This document shows, one piece after another, positions 52,314 through 62,120 of a stretch of DNA of 64,000 bases. A program made the position numbers and the translations under genes. The stretch comes from Mycolicibacterium neworleansense (GTDB lineage: Bacteria > Actinomycetota > Actinomycetes > Mycobacteriales > Mycobacteriaceae), in the NCBI RefSeq assembly GCF_001245615.1, contig NZ_CWKH01000001.1, positions 1,240,001-1,304,000 on the forward strand, given 5' to 3'. The notes under the pieces were generated by a model, which was not told where the DNA came from, did no database searches, and saw only the letters and a list, made by a program, of their open reading frames with translations. Every line of letters begins with the position of its first letter. The stretch's first letter is position 1.

Positions 52314-52835
52314 ATGGATCTCGTCGATCGAATCGCCAAACACCGCCGAATGGCCGAGAGCTACCGCGACAAGTACGTGCTGCGGAAGGTGCAGGAAGGC
52401 GAGAGCTACGACGAGTGGGAGTTCACCGACGACGCCGTGTACACCTCGCCCTACTTCGTGGCCGGCCAGGAACTCGTCCTCAAGGACGTGGCGACGTCAT
52501 TCGACGTCGCGGCCACCGTCGAGGCCAAGGCGTACTCCGTGGTCTTCCCGGACTGGAAACCCGTCGACCACAAGTTCTGGCCCGCGGAGAACGGCCTGGT
52601 CATGCGGTACCGGTGGGAAGGCACGACGGCCGACGGCGAAACGATGGGCTTCTACTCGATCAGCTTCATCGACACCAACGATGACGGCCAGATCACCCAT
52701 TGGTCGACCTACGTCAACGATGAGGAGTACGGCCCCTTCCTGGAAAAGGCCATCGGCGCCCGCGGTCCGTTCCACGGCGACGAATACATGGAGGCACTGG
52801 CCCGCCACTTCGAAAAGCACAACCTCACCTGGTGA
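52314..52835 (+). CDS. SnoaL/NTF2-like protein
   Basis: A 173-residue protein with an N-terminal helix (VDRIAKHRRMAESYRDKYVL) and the curved-sheet pattern of NTF2 folds (DEWEFTDDAVYTSPYF, VMRYRWEGTTADGETMGFYS, ISFIDTNDDGQITHWSTYV). Such proteins are isomerases, cyclases or dehydratases or simply binders. It is probably controlled by the divergent TetR gene. ATG 52314 is chosen, with AAGGA upstream. Confidence 0.78.
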   Translation: MDLVDRIAKHRRMAESYRDKYVLRKVQEGESYDEWEFTDDAVYTSPYFVAGQELVLKDVATSFDVAATVEAKAYSVVFPDWKPVDHKFWPAENGLVMRYRWEGTTADGETMGFYSISFIDTNDDGQITHWSTYVNDEEYGPFLEKAIGARGPFHGDEYMEALARHFEKHNLTW

Positions 52836-52971
52836 CTCAGGACCGGTTTTCATTTCGTTACGAATCACACAGCCCGGCCCCACACTGAGCACAGGGCAAA
52901 CATATCGCGCCGAAATAGCTTTGCTCTCCGTGCGGCACCGTCGTCGCACTGGTCAGAAACGGAGTAGAGCA

Positions 52972-53277
52972 ATGCGTTTCAAGAAATCCGTGGGCGTATC
53001 GGCGATGGCGGCAGGAATCGGGATCGCCGCGTTGCTGGGCGTCGGCATCGGTACCGCCGGCGCCGATCCGGGCCCGGGGTGCGATCGTCCCGGCGCACCA
53101 TGCGAACATCGCGACGACCGGGGGCCGCAGCCCAACGATTGGCACGGCCGCGGCATCGACGCGGGGCGCCGCGATCATCAACCGTTCGAATGGAATGGGC
53201 AGCGTGTGACCCCGATGCCTGCCGGTGACGGCCGCGGGTGGGGCTTCTGGTTCCTCGGTACCTGGATTCCGCTGTAG
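52972..53277 (+). CDS. Small secreted protein
   Basis: A 101-residue exported protein: signal sequence ending GTAGA, then a mature part with two cysteines (GPGCDRPGAPCEHRDD) and an aromatic C-terminus (GWGFWFLGTWIPL). ATG 52972 follows GGAGTAGAG. Related in plan to the protein at 50273. Function unknown. Confidence 0.72.
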   Translation: MRFKKSVGVSAMAAGIGIAALLGVGIGTAGADPGPGCDRPGAPCEHRDDRGPQPNDWHGRGIDAGRRDHQPFEWNGQRVTPMPAGDGRGWGFWFLGTWIPL

Positions 53278-53288
53278 CCGAAACGATT

Positions 53289-53323
53289 TCTGGTGGGGCA
53301 CCATCCCCAAGTGCCCCACCAGA
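53289..53323. terminator. Strong bidirectional terminator hairpin
   Basis: Perfect 13-bp arms TCTGGTGGGGCAC/GTGCCCCACCAGA with a 9-nt loop, between convergent genes. The strongest hairpin in the window. Confidence 0.8.
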
Positions 53324-53340
53324 TACCGGAACGAGTGTGC

Positions 53341-54213
53341 TCACCGTGGCGTCGAGCACACCGCCTTCACCGCACCGTCGATGGCTGTGGCCGCAGTCCA
53401 GCTCGCGTGATCTGGCGGCTCGAACTTCGGAAGCTTCGCCGCGTAATTGTCGATGTACCGAGATTGGGCCCGCAGCATGCCAGTCAGCAGCGGGTCCATC
53501 GACTTGTCCGCCAGACGACGTAGTTCGGCAGCCTCCTGCCGCATCACCGGGATGACGGCCAGCGTCACCGACCGCTGCTTGGGCGACCAGCGAGCGGCCG
53601 GCACCCGGTGATCGGTTTTGGCCCAGGCCTGCTGCTTCCCGTCGAACCCGGAGCTGGCCCGCTGCCACTGTGCGCACACCGGATCCGGCTTCGCCGCGGC
53701 AAAGGCCTGAGACGGCTTGGTACCCGGATCATCCGTCACCGACGCAACCACTTCTGCGGGAACAGGTTTCGCCGCACTGGACGGCGCTGGACCCACAGCG
53801 GCCGGCTCCGCCTCGTGCCGCGACAGCGTGACCGCCACGACGCCACCGACGAGCAACGCCGCGGCGGTGGTCACACCGATCACCGTCCGTGCCCGTGACT
53901 TTTTGGTCAGCCCCGAGCTCACCGGCCAGCGGCTGCCACCACCGGCACCTCGCAGAGCCACATTGAACGCCGCGTCCGGGCGGGCCCGGAGTTCGGCGAC
54001 GGCCATCTCGACAGCGGCGGTAGGCGTGCCCAGATCCGTGAGCGACTTCACGAATCGGGCAACCGATACGAGATCGCGTCCGTAGAGATTCTCTTGCGGC
54101 TGCGCGGCCGGCAGGAACCGCTCGACCAAGTCCTCGCGCAGCTGCGACGCGCGCGCAACCTCTGCCGCCGTCAGCCACTGCCCTGGAACGTCTTCTGTCC
54201 CAATCCCGGCCAT
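53341..54213 (-). CDS. Membrane protein with a MerR-like cytosolic domain
   Basis: A 290-residue protein. Residues about 10-85 look like a MerR/helix-turn-helix-type domain (WLTAAEVARASQLREDLVER, YGRDLVSVARFVKSLTDLGT). One membrane helix follows (TVIGVTTAAALLVGGVVAVT), then a Pro/Ala linker and a helical extracytoplasmic domain with two cysteines (DPVCAQW, AVCSTPR). The arrangement suggests signalling across the membrane, but I know no studied member. Confidence 0.65.
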   Translation of the reverse strand: MAGIGTEDVPGQWLTAAEVARASQLREDLVERFLPAAQPQENLYGRDLVSVARFVKSLTDLGTPTAAVEMAVAELRARPDAAFNVALRGAGGGSRWPVSSGLTKKSRARTVIGVTTAAALLVGGVVAVTLSRHEAEPAAVGPAPSSAAKPVPAEVVASVTDDPGTKPSQAFAAAKPDPVCAQWQRASSGFDGKQQAWAKTDHRVPAARWSPKQRSVTLAVIPVMRQEAAELRRLADKSMDPLLTGMLRAQSRYIDNYAAKLPKFEPPDHASWTAATAIDGAVKAVCSTPR

Positions 54214-54494
54214 TCAGATGGTCCTTCCCGCGCACACCTGATGATTGGTACTCCATTCGACGTACCGGCGGCAACCGGGTGAGCCCCTCACCGCCGCCAC
54301 GTTGCTGTCACAAGTTGGCCACCGGAAGGTCACGGCCGCCGAAGACGGATGCCGCACGGGATCGCCTGGCAAACAGTAGTTCTCGTCCAACTCGACATAG
54401 CCGCCCGCATCGCCAATAGTCCACGTTCAGTTCAGATGCCGGACGGTGATGGGGACGGTCCCCGACCAACCGTCGACTTGGCATGATGCAGGGT

Positions 54495-55361
54495 ATGGAT
54501 CAATACCGCCGCGGGGAGCTCGTGTTCGACGTGATCGATGACGGTCCGGCCGACGGTCCGGTGGTTGTGTTGCTGCACGGCTTCCCACAACAGAACAGCA
54601 GCTGGGAACCGATCATCTCGCTGCTCACCGCGGAGGGCTTCCGGTGTCTGGCGCCCAATCAGCGCGGCTACTCCGCCGGTGCCCGGCCGCTTCGCCGCCG
54701 CGACTACCGGGCGACGGAACTGGTCAAGGACACGCTTGCTCTGATCGATGCCAGTGGTTCCGACCGGGTGCACCTCGTCGGCCATGATTGGGGCGCCGCG
54801 GTGGCTTGGGGCCTGGCCTCCTACGCACCTGAGCGGCTGGCCTCGTTGTCGGCACTGTCGGTACCCCACCCGATCGCCTTCCTGCGGTCGATGTTGACCA
54901 GCCGGCAGGGACTGTATTCCTGGTACATGTACGTCAACCAATTCCCGTGGCTCGCCGAACGGTTGATGCTCGGGCGCGACGGTAGCGGAAAATCCATGGC
55001 CAAAGCCCTGATCCGTAGCGGGCTTCCACAGGAGGCAGCCGCGCGTGACGTGCGGTCCATGGCCGAAGCCGGGGCCCTGACCGCCGCTCTGAACTGGTAC
55101 CGAGCCATGCCGATGAGTCGCCCGCGCTCGCGCTCGCGCTCGCGCGCCGGCGCGGCGCAGAAGGTCACGGTGCCGACTCTGTATGTGTGGAGTGACCGCG
55201 ACATCGCGATCACCGCCAAACCGGCGCGCGACACCGCCAATTACGTGAGCGGTCCTTATCGATTCGAAACGATGCACGGAGCCTCACACTGGCTTCCGGA
55301 GGAGAAGCCGGCCGAAGTCGCTCGCATGTTGTTGGAGTGGTTCGCGGCCCATCCCATCTGA
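54495..55361 (+). CDS. Epoxide-hydrolase-like alpha/beta hydrolase
   Basis: A 288-residue hydrolase: VVLLHGFPQQNSSWEPI, the nucleophile elbow LVGHDWGAAVAWGLAS (Asp), LYVWSDRDIAI (acid) and HGASHWLPEEKPAEVA (His). This is the epoxide hydrolase/haloalkane dehalogenase pattern. In the cap region at about 55125-55145 the DNA is a CGCGCT hexanucleotide repeat encoding alternating R and S, which varies in copy number easily. ATG 54495 is preferred to 54483. Confidence 0.83.
   Translation: MDQYRRGELVFDVIDDGPADGPVVVLLHGFPQQNSSWEPIISLLTAEGFRCLAPNQRGYSAGARPLRRRDYRATELVKDTLALIDASGSDRVHLVGHDWGAAVAWGLASYAPERLASLSALSVPHPIAFLRSMLTSRQGLYSWYMYVNQFPWLAERLMLGRDGSGKSMAKALIRSGLPQEAAARDVRSMAEAGALTAALNWYRAMPMSRPRSRSRSRAGAAQKVTVPTLYVWSDRDIAITAKPARDTANYVSGPYRFETMHGASHWLPEEKPAEVARMLLEWFAAHPI
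55123..55146 (+). repeat. Hexanucleotide repeat (CGCGCT) inside a coding sequence
   Basis: Three full CGCGCT units plus partial flanking units encode RPRSRSRSRAG in the hydrolase. Units of 6 bp keep the frame, so slippage would change loop length without breaking the gene. Confidence 0.7.
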
Positions 55362-55375
55362 GCGGAGGACGAAGC

Positions 55376-56440
55376 GTGCTGACCCTGGGAGTTCTGCCCG
55401 GCGACGGTATCGGGCCCGAGATCGTGTCATCGGCCCGCCGGATCGCTGAACGGGCACTGAGAACTGTGTCCATCGATGTGCAGTGGCGTGAACTGCCCTT
55501 CGGACTCGCCGCGATATCCGAGTTCGGCACTCCGCTGCCCGAGGCGACTCTCACCGGCCTCGACGGCCTGCCCGGCTGGATCTTGGGCCCGCACGACAAC
55601 GCGGGATACCCGGAACGATTCAAGGGGACGCTGTCGCCCGGCGGGGCCATCCGCAAGCACTTCAACCTGTTCGCGAACATCCGGCCTGCGCGCGCCCTGA
55701 GCGCCGCCGTCGCTGCCGTGTGTCCAGATCTCGACGTGGTGATCGTCAGGGAGAACACCGAGGGTTTCTACGCCGACCGCAACATGTACGACGGCGCAGG
55801 CGAATTCATGCCCACACCCGACGTCGCGCTGGCGGTCGCCGTCTTCACCCGGTCCGCCTGTGAACGGATCGCTCATCAGGCATTCCAGTTGGCCAGCGAT
55901 CGGCGCAAGTCCGTCACCATCGCGCACAAGACGAACGTCCTGGCCAAGACCACCGGCCTGTTTCGCGACGTGTGTCTGACCGTCGCCGAGCGCTACCCCG
56001 ATGTCGACGTGCGCGGTGAGCACATCGATGCTCTGGCGGCACGATTGGTGAGCCACCCCCGCGAGTTCGACGTGATCGTCGCCGAGAACATGTTCGGCGA
56101 CATCCTCTCCGACCTCGCCGGCCAGCTGAGCGGCTCACTGGGAATGGCACCCTCCGTCAACGCGTCCCACACCCGCGCGATGGCCCAGGCTGCCCACGGG
56201 TCCGCGCCCGACATCGCCGGACGCGACATCGCCAACCCTGTCGCGATGATCCTGTCCACCGCGATGCTGTTGCGCTGGTTGACCGGACACGACGATGGCG
56301 CACCGGCACTCGGTGTGGCTGCTGATCGCATCGAGGACGCCGTCCGGCACACCCTCGATGCCGGCGTCGGCACGCCCGACATCGGGGGCACCGCCTCGAC
56401 ATCGTCATTCACCGAGCACGTACTGGCCGCGCTGCCGTGA
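55376..56440 (+). CDS. Isopropylmalate/isocitrate/tartrate dehydrogenase family (LeuB-like)
   Basis: A 354-residue beta-decarboxylating dehydrogenase with VLPGDGIGPEIV, VIVRENTEGFYADRN, the lysine in VTIAHKTNVLAKT and the signature ENMFGDILSDLAGQLSGSLG. No leuC/leuD is nearby and the sequence differs from housekeeping LeuB, so it may act on tartrate or another malate analogue. The GTG start follows GGAGGA, 14 bp after the hydrolase stop, so they are likely co-transcribed. Confidence 0.83.
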   Translation: MLTLGVLPGDGIGPEIVSSARRIAERALRTVSIDVQWRELPFGLAAISEFGTPLPEATLTGLDGLPGWILGPHDNAGYPERFKGTLSPGGAIRKHFNLFANIRPARALSAAVAAVCPDLDVVIVRENTEGFYADRNMYDGAGEFMPTPDVALAVAVFTRSACERIAHQAFQLASDRRKSVTIAHKTNVLAKTTGLFRDVCLTVAERYPDVDVRGEHIDALAARLVSHPREFDVIVAENMFGDILSDLAGQLSGSLGMAPSVNASHTRAMAQAAHGSAPDIAGRDIANPVAMILSTAMLLRWLTGHDDGAPALGVAADRIEDAVRHTLDAGVGTPDIGGTASTSSFTEHVLAALP

Positions 56441-56444
56441 ACGC

Positions 56445-57833
56445 CTAGAACCGACGGTCTGACCGCGTCAGCGACCGATATGCACCGTAAAGCGCCAGCG
56501 CTACAACAAAATTGACAAAGTAGGCGATGTCGGCGCCGTGCCAGGCGGTGGCGACCGGCCCCTGGATCAACGTGGTGTTCATGAACGGCACCGCCACCGC
56601 GTATGCCACCAGGAAGGCGATCAGGGCGGCCACCGCGTCGCGGCGCCCGGTGGGCTCCGTACCAGGATCGATGGTGCTGCGCCCACGGGTACGGATCACC
56701 CAGTCCACCACAACCACGGCGACGAACGCCGGAATCCAGTAGCTGACCAAGAGCAGGACATCGGTGAACCGGGTCGCGGTATCGGCGGCATGCAGCCACA
56801 GGATCAAACCGAATGCCAACGCCGTCACGATGATCGCCGACAACGGCCGTCGTACCCGTACACCGATGGTCTGCAGCGCGAGGGAGCCGCTGTAGTCGTT
56901 CATCACTCCCGAGCCGATCGCCGCGAGCGCGATGACCGACAAGGCCAGGCCGCCGAGCAGGCCACCGCCCATGACGGCGTGAACTCCGGCGGCGGTGTGC
57001 TCACCGATGACGGAGGCGGCCGCGATTCCGATTGCCTGAACGAATATGTAGCCCAACACGATCCCGGCGAACGAGTATCCGAACACCTGCCACCGGGAAG
57101 AGTCGGCAGGCAGATACCGACTGAAATCGGCGGCGTAACTGGCCCAGGAGATTGCCAGACTCAGGGCGATCGTGACCTCGAAGACGAACGCCCCGGCCAG
57201 GTCGGCACCGGCCACCGACGGCGCCACCACGATGTCGTGGCCACCGACCAGTTTGACGGTGAAGACCGCGAACGTCAGGAACAGGATGACGGTCAACACC
57301 GCCTGCAGGCGATGGATCACCTCATAGCCGAAGAACCCGACGACGCCCTGTACGACCAGCACTATCAACACCGCGGCCCAGAACGGGATACCGAGCAGCG
57401 CCGCGAGGGCCTCCCCGCCGAAGAGGCCGACGAGCGCGTCCCAGGCGATCGACGATCCCCACTGCAGGATGCCCGGCACCACGACCAGGCCGCCAAATGC
57501 CATGCGCGCGTTGGGAAGCTGTCCGGTACCGGTGCGCGGGCCCCACGTCGACAGGTACGCGACAACGGCCGAACCCAAGACGGTGCCGATCACCATTGCC
57601 AGCAGACCCAGCCAGAAACCCAGTCCCAGGGTGATCGCCAGCGTCCCGGTGAAGACTCCGGTCATGTTGACCTGGGGCGCGAACCACACCGTGAACAGCC
57701 GGGCGGGATGTCCGTACCGCTGATCGGCCGTCAACGGTGCGATCCCGTGGGTCTCCACCGTCAGATCACCCGATCCGGCCGGGCGACGCCCGCTGAACGT
57801 GGACGCGGTGAGCGCACTGACTCCGAAAGCCAT
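56445..57833 (-). CDS. NCS1-family permease (purine/cytosine type)
   Basis: A 462-residue transporter with about 12 helices and the NCS1 pattern WFAPQVNMTGVFTGTLA, TGTGQLPNARMAFGG and FSRYLPADSSRWQVFGYS. Such permeases take up purines, cytosine, allantoin or related bases with H+ or Na+. It converges with the LeuB-like gene, with only 4 bp between them. Confidence 0.85.
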   Translation of the reverse strand: MAFGVSALTASTFSGRRPAGSGDLTVETHGIAPLTADQRYGHPARLFTVWFAPQVNMTGVFTGTLAITLGLGFWLGLLAMVIGTVLGSAVVAYLSTWGPRTGTGQLPNARMAFGGLVVVPGILQWGSSIAWDALVGLFGGEALAALLGIPFWAAVLIVLVVQGVVGFFGYEVIHRLQAVLTVILFLTFAVFTVKLVGGHDIVVAPSVAGADLAGAFVFEVTIALSLAISWASYAADFSRYLPADSSRWQVFGYSFAGIVLGYIFVQAIGIAAASVIGEHTAAGVHAVMGGGLLGGLALSVIALAAIGSGVMNDYSGSLALQTIGVRVRRPLSAIIVTALAFGLILWLHAADTATRFTDVLLLVSYWIPAFVAVVVVDWVIRTRGRSTIDPGTEPTGRRDAVAALIAFLVAYAVAVPFMNTTLIQGPVATAWHGADIAYFVNFVVALALYGAYRSLTRSDRRF

Positions 57834-57927
57834 TCACCTATTCGACCACGCACCCGGTGCACGGGCACCTGCCCCACCATGGCCATAATCAAGAAACACA
57901 AAGATTAGCTATGGATCGGAGCGGGAC

Positions 57928-59397
57928 GTGGCCAGGACCGAAAGTGACCGGTCCGCCTCCCCCGCGATCGCCGGAGCCCCACGGCGCCCCGGTGTGCTGA
58001 TCGCCGGGCTGAGCCTGGTCGCCCTGACCGTCGCCATCCTGCAGACCGCGGTGGTCCCGATCCTCGGCATCATCGCCCAACAGTTGAACACCTCATCGGT
58101 GGCAGTCAGCTGGGCCGTCACCGCCAACCTGCTCGCGGCGGCTGCGTCGACCCCACTGATCGGCCGGCTGGCCGATCTCTACAGCAAGAAACGCGTCCTG
58201 CTCGGCGTGCTGCTGGTCGTGCTGACCGGATCGGTGCTGGCCGCGGTGACGGCGTCGGTGCCACTGCTGGTGGCGGCGCGCATTCTGCAGGGCGCCTCAT
58301 ACGCGCTCTACCCGATCAGCATCGCGATCCTGCGTGAAGAACTGGCCGAGGACCGGCTGGTCGGCGCGATGTCGGTGTTGTCCGGAACGCTGGGTTTCGG
58401 CGGTGGCGTCGGGCTCGTCGTCACCGGTCTGCTGATGTCGGGCGACGCCGGCTATCACCGGGTGTTCTGGCTCACCACCGCCTTCACCGCCGTCGTCATC
58501 CTGGTGGCGGTCGTGATCGTGCCCAACCGCCGGCCGGACGCCGGTGGCGCGATCGACTGGCTCGGCGCCGCCGGCCTCGCGATCGGACTGTCGTCGGTGC
58601 TGTTGGCGATCACCCAGGGCAACTCGTGGGGCTGGAGCCACCCGGGGACGATCGGCTTTCTGTGCGGGGGCATCGCCGTCCTGATCGGCTGGTGGTGGTG
58701 GGAGCGCCGGGCCGCCGATCCCCTCGTCTCCACCACGATGCTGGCCCGCCGGCCGATCCTGCTGACCAACCTGGCCACGATCCTGGTCGGAATGGGCCTG
58801 TACTTCGCCTTCCTCGGCCTCACCCAGTTCGTACAGATCTCGCGTCAGGCCGCCGGCTACGGGTTCGGCGCGAGCGTGCTGCAGGCCAGCGTCTACTTCC
58901 TGCTCCCCGGTGCGCTCACCGGTTTTTTGGTGGCACTCGTCAGCGGCCGGTACATCGACCGGTATGGCGCCCGCCGGGTGCTCGTGGTCGCTGCTGTCGC
59001 CGGTATCGCCGGGTTCGTCATGCTCGCCGTCGCGCATGACCGTCCCTGGCAGGTCGTGGTGGCCGGGGTGCTGGCCAACGCCTATATCAGCCTGGGATAC
59101 GGCGCCTTGCCCGCGCTGGTGGTCAGTGAGGTCGACGGCAGCGAGACCGGCATCGCCACGAGCATGAACGCCATCGCGCGGACGATCGGCAGCTCCGTGG
59201 CCGCGGCCGTCGTCGCCGTGCTGCTCGGGCATCGCCTGGTGCCGTCGGAGGCCAGCTTCGTGACGATCTTTGTCGCCGGCGCCGTCACCGCCGCCCTGGC
59301 GATGGCCCTCATCGCGGTGTCCCGCGCGCCCGACCGCCACCGTGAGTCCGTGCAGACGCTGTCCGAGTCCCGCGCGATGAACCATGAGTGGGGCTGA
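57928..59397 (+). CDS. MFS drug/metabolite exporter (14-helix DHA2-like)
   Basis: A 489-residue transporter. Motif A is GRLADLYSKKRVLLG, a motif-C-like segment lies in GTLGFGGGVGLVVTGLLMSG, and the helix count (about 14) suits DHA2-type proton antiporters. Substrate unknown. GTG 57928. It is 94 bp from the divergent NCS1 gene. Confidence 0.85.
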   Translation: MARTESDRSASPAIAGAPRRPGVLIAGLSLVALTVAILQTAVVPILGIIAQQLNTSSVAVSWAVTANLLAAAASTPLIGRLADLYSKKRVLLGVLLVVLTGSVLAAVTASVPLLVAARILQGASYALYPISIAILREELAEDRLVGAMSVLSGTLGFGGGVGLVVTGLLMSGDAGYHRVFWLTTAFTAVVILVAVVIVPNRRPDAGGAIDWLGAAGLAIGLSSVLLAITQGNSWGWSHPGTIGFLCGGIAVLIGWWWWERRAADPLVSTTMLARRPILLTNLATILVGMGLYFAFLGLTQFVQISRQAAGYGFGASVLQASVYFLLPGALTGFLVALVSGRYIDRYGARRVLVVAAVAGIAGFVMLAVAHDRPWQVVVAGVLANAYISLGYGALPALVVSEVDGSETGIATSMNAIARTIGSSVAAAVVAVLLGHRLVPSEASFVTIFVAGAVTAALAMALIAVSRAPDRHRESVQTLSESRAMNHEWG

Positions 59398-59521
59398 CCC
59401 CTGCAGTCGCCGGTTTCCCGCCGTGACAACCCGCTGAACTGCGAAACTTGACCCTGGCCAGTCAGCGCCCGTGCGAACCCGGAATCGACCACACCCGCCG
59501 TGGCCGATCGCCCGACACGCT

Positions 59522-59563
59522 ATGGAATCACGCTGTCAAGCCGCTTCAAACGAAGGATTCCAT
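59522..59563. repeat. Inverted repeat ATGGAATC/GATTCCAT upstream of the pot operon
   Basis: Perfect 8-bp arms 26 nt apart, with a third GGAATC at 59585. The AT-rich spacer before the operon makes it a candidate leader structure or operator. The rest of 59398-59661 has no gene. Confidence 0.35.
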
Positions 59564-59661
59564 TGAAAAATTGTTAATTCATTGCGGAATCCCTTGCGAA
59601 GGTCGGCTGAATCCGCGATTGTTTACCGACAGCTTCCAGGCTGCACCGGAGGAGGAGACCG

Positions 59662-60855
59662 CTGACCGGCCCAGATATCACCGCCGTCGACAAGTCGACG
59701 GGACCGGACGACGCGCCACGTAGTGGCACGCCCGTCATCGAGATCGACCACGTCACGAAACGGTTCGCCGACTACGTGGCCGTGGCCGACGCAGACTTCT
59801 CGATCGCGTCGGGCGAGTTCTTCTCGATGCTCGGCCCTTCGGGCTGCGGGAAGACCACCACCCTGCGCATGATCGCCGGATTCGAAAGCCCGACCGAGGG
59901 CGCGATCCGGCTCGAAGGCGTCGACGTCTCGCGCGTGCCACCGCACAAGCGCAACGTCAACACCGTCTTCCAGCACTACGCGCTGTTCCCGCACATGACC
60001 GTGTGGGACAACGTGGCCTATGGCCCGCGCAGCATGAAGAAGGAAAAGGCTGAGATCAAACGCAGCGTCGACGAGCTGCTGGAGATCGTGCGGCTCACCG
60101 ACTTCGCCAAGCGCAAGCCGGGCCAGCTTTCCGGCGGGCAGCAGCAGCGCGTCGCGCTGGCCCGCGCGTTGGTCAATTACCCGAGTGCGCTGCTGCTCGA
60201 CGAGCCACTCGGAGCCCTCGATCTCAAGCTGCGCCACGCGATGCAGTTCGAGCTCAAACGCATCCAGCGCGAGGTCGGCATCACGTTCATCTATGTGACC
60301 CACGATCAGGAAGAGGCGCTCACCATGAGCGACCGGATCGCGGTGATGAACAACGGGAACGTCGAGCAGATCGGCAGTCCCACCGAGATCTACGACCGTC
60401 CGTCGACCGTGTTCGTCGCCAGCTTCATCGGACAGGCCAATCTGTGGCCGGGCCGGCAGACCGGGCGCAGCAACCGCGACTTCGTCGAGGTCGAGGTGCT
60501 CGGAACCACGCTGAAGGCCAAGGCCGGCGACACCACGATCGAATCCGGCGGCCATGCCACCCTCATGATCCGCCCCGAACGGGTACGTGTGTCGTTGGAC
60601 CAGCCGGTCGGTGACGTCGCGACCGTGCCCGCCACGGTCAAGGATCTGACCTTCCAGGGGCCGGTGTTGCGGCTTTCGCTTGCCGCACCGGACGATTCGA
60701 CGATCATCGCCCATGTCGGGCCCGAGCAGGACCTGCCCTTGCTGCGCCCCGGTGACAAGGTGCACGTCAGCTGGTCGCCGGAAGCGTCGCGAGTACTTCC
60801 GGCAGCCGACATTCCCACCGCCGAAGACCTCGAAGAGATGCTCGACGACACGTAG
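59662..60855 (+). CDS. potA: Polyamine ABC transporter ATPase PotA
   Basis: A 397-residue ATPase with Walker [15 protein letters not shown], the signature [15 protein letters not shown], Walker [13 protein letters not shown] and a C-terminal TOBE-type domain (about 285-385). It drives import of spermidine/putrescine or similar. The conserved strand [20 protein letters not shown] lies upstream of the first ATG/GTG/TTG (59776), so the true start must be earlier; CTG 59662 with GGAGGAG upstream fits. First gene of a four-gene operon. Confidence 0.9.
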   Translation: MTGPDITAVDKSTGPDDAPRSGTPVIEIDHVTKRFADYVAVADADFSIASGEFFSMLGPSGCGKTTTLRMIAGFESPTEGAIRLEGVDVSRVPPHKRNVNTVFQHYALFPHMTVWDNVAYGPRSMKKEKAEIKRSVDELLEIVRLTDFAKRKPGQLSGGQQQRVALARALVNYPSALLLDEPLGALDLKLRHAMQFELKRIQREVGITFIYVTHDQEEALTMSDRIAVMNNGNVEQIGSPTEIYDRPSTVFVASFIGQANLWPGRQTGRSNRDFVEVEVLGTTLKAKAGDTTIESGGHATLMIRPERVRVSLDQPVGDVATVPATVKDLTFQGPVLRLSLAAPDDSTIIAHVGPEQDLPLLRPGDKVHVSWSPEASRVLPAADIPTAEDLEEMLDDT

Positions 60856-60921
60856 ACACGCTCCATGCCCCGCTCGAACCCCTGACATAGCCAAGCGCCC
60901 CAATTCACCGAAAGGTCGCCC

Positions 60922-62115
60922 ATGCCTGACAACATCGACCCCCGACTGCTCGCCCGGCTGACCGCGAATCGCACATCGCGTCGTCGATTCCTCGGCGGCG
61001 GTGCAGCTGCCGCCGCCGCACTGGCACTGGGCCCCTCGGTCCTCGCCGCCTGTAGCTCCGGCGAGAAATCCAGTGCCCCAACCACTTCGGCTGTTCCCGA
61101 TGACGGGTCGCCGGCCAGCGGCACCGTCCGCATCTCGAACTGGCCGTTGTACATGGCCGACGGGTTCGTCGCGGCCTTCCAGACCGCGACCGGTCTCACG
61201 GTGGACTACAAGGAAGACTTCAACGACAACGAGCAGTGGTTCGCCAAGGCGAAGGAACCGCTGTCGCGCAAGCAGGACATCGGCGCCGACCTCGTCGTTC
61301 CCACCGAGTTCATGGCGGTCCGGCTCGCCGGACTCAAGTGGCTCAACGAGATCAGCGAGTCCCGCGTCCCGAACAAGAAGAACCTGCGCCCGGATCTCCT
61401 CAACTCGAAGGCCGATCCCGGCCGCAAGTTCACCGCTCCGTACATGACCGGCATGGTCGGCCTCGCCTACAACCGGGCTGCCACCGGACGCGACATCACC
61501 AAGATCGACGATCTGTGGGATCCCGCCTTCAAGGGCCGGGTCAGCCTGTTGTCCGACGTCCAGGACGGGCTCGGCATGATCATGCAGTGGCAGGGCAACT
61601 CCGTCGAGAACCCCACCACCGAAGCCGTCACGAAGGCCGTCGATTTCATCCGCGAGCAGAAGGACAAGGGGCAGATCCGCCGGTTCACCGGCAACGACTA
61701 CGCCGACGACCTCGCCGCGGGCAACATCGCTGTCGCCCAGGCATATTCGGGTGACGTCGTCCAGCTGCAGGCCGACAATCCGGATCTGAAGTTCATTGTG
61801 CCCGAGTCCGGCGGCGACTGGTTCATCGACACCATGGTGATCCCGTACACCACGCAGAACCAGAAAGCCGCCGAGGCCTGGATCGACTATGTGTACGACC
61901 GCGCCAACTACGCCAAGCTCATCGCGTTCACCCAGTTCGTGCCCGTGCTGTCGGACATGACCGACGAACTCGCCAAGATCGACCCGAAGGTCGCCGGCAA
62001 CCCGCTGATCAACCCGCCGGCCGACATCCTGTCGAAGCTGAAGTCGTGGTCGGCACTCACCGACGAGCAGACCCAGGAGTTCAACACTCTCTACGCCGCA
62101 GTGACCGGAGGCTGA
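60922..62115 (+). CDS. potD: Polyamine ABC transporter substrate-binding lipoprotein PotD
   Basis: A 397-residue binding protein. A twin-arginine signal (TSRRRFLGGGAAAAAALALG) ends in lipobox LAAC, so it is Tat-exported and lipidated. The body has the PotD pattern: VRISNWPLYMADGFVAAFQT, ADLVVPTEFMAVRLAGLKWL and IVPESGGDWFIDTMVIPYTT. It binds a linear amine outside the membrane and hands it to PotBC. It follows potA by 66 bp. Confidence 0.92.
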   Translation: MPDNIDPRLLARLTANRTSRRRFLGGGAAAAAALALGPSVLAACSSGEKSSAPTTSAVPDDGSPASGTVRISNWPLYMADGFVAAFQTATGLTVDYKEDFNDNEQWFAKAKEPLSRKQDIGADLVVPTEFMAVRLAGLKWLNEISESRVPNKKNLRPDLLNSKADPGRKFTAPYMTGMVGLAYNRAATGRDITKIDDLWDPAFKGRVSLLSDVQDGLGMIMQWQGNSVENPTTEAVTKAVDFIREQKDKGQIRRFTGNDYADDLAAGNIAVAQAYSGDVVQLQADNPDLKFIVPESGGDWFIDTMVIPYTTQNQKAAEAWIDYVYDRANYAKLIAFTQFVPVLSDMTDELAKIDPKVAGNPLINPPADILSKLKSWSALTDEQTQEFNTLYAAVTGG

Positions 62116-62120
62116 CGCCG

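Noticed and set aside
56538..57908. 456-residue plus-strand frame opposite the NCS1 permease
   Set aside because: Antisense shadow: low-complexity charged sequence, no start signal, and the permease on the other strand is convincing.
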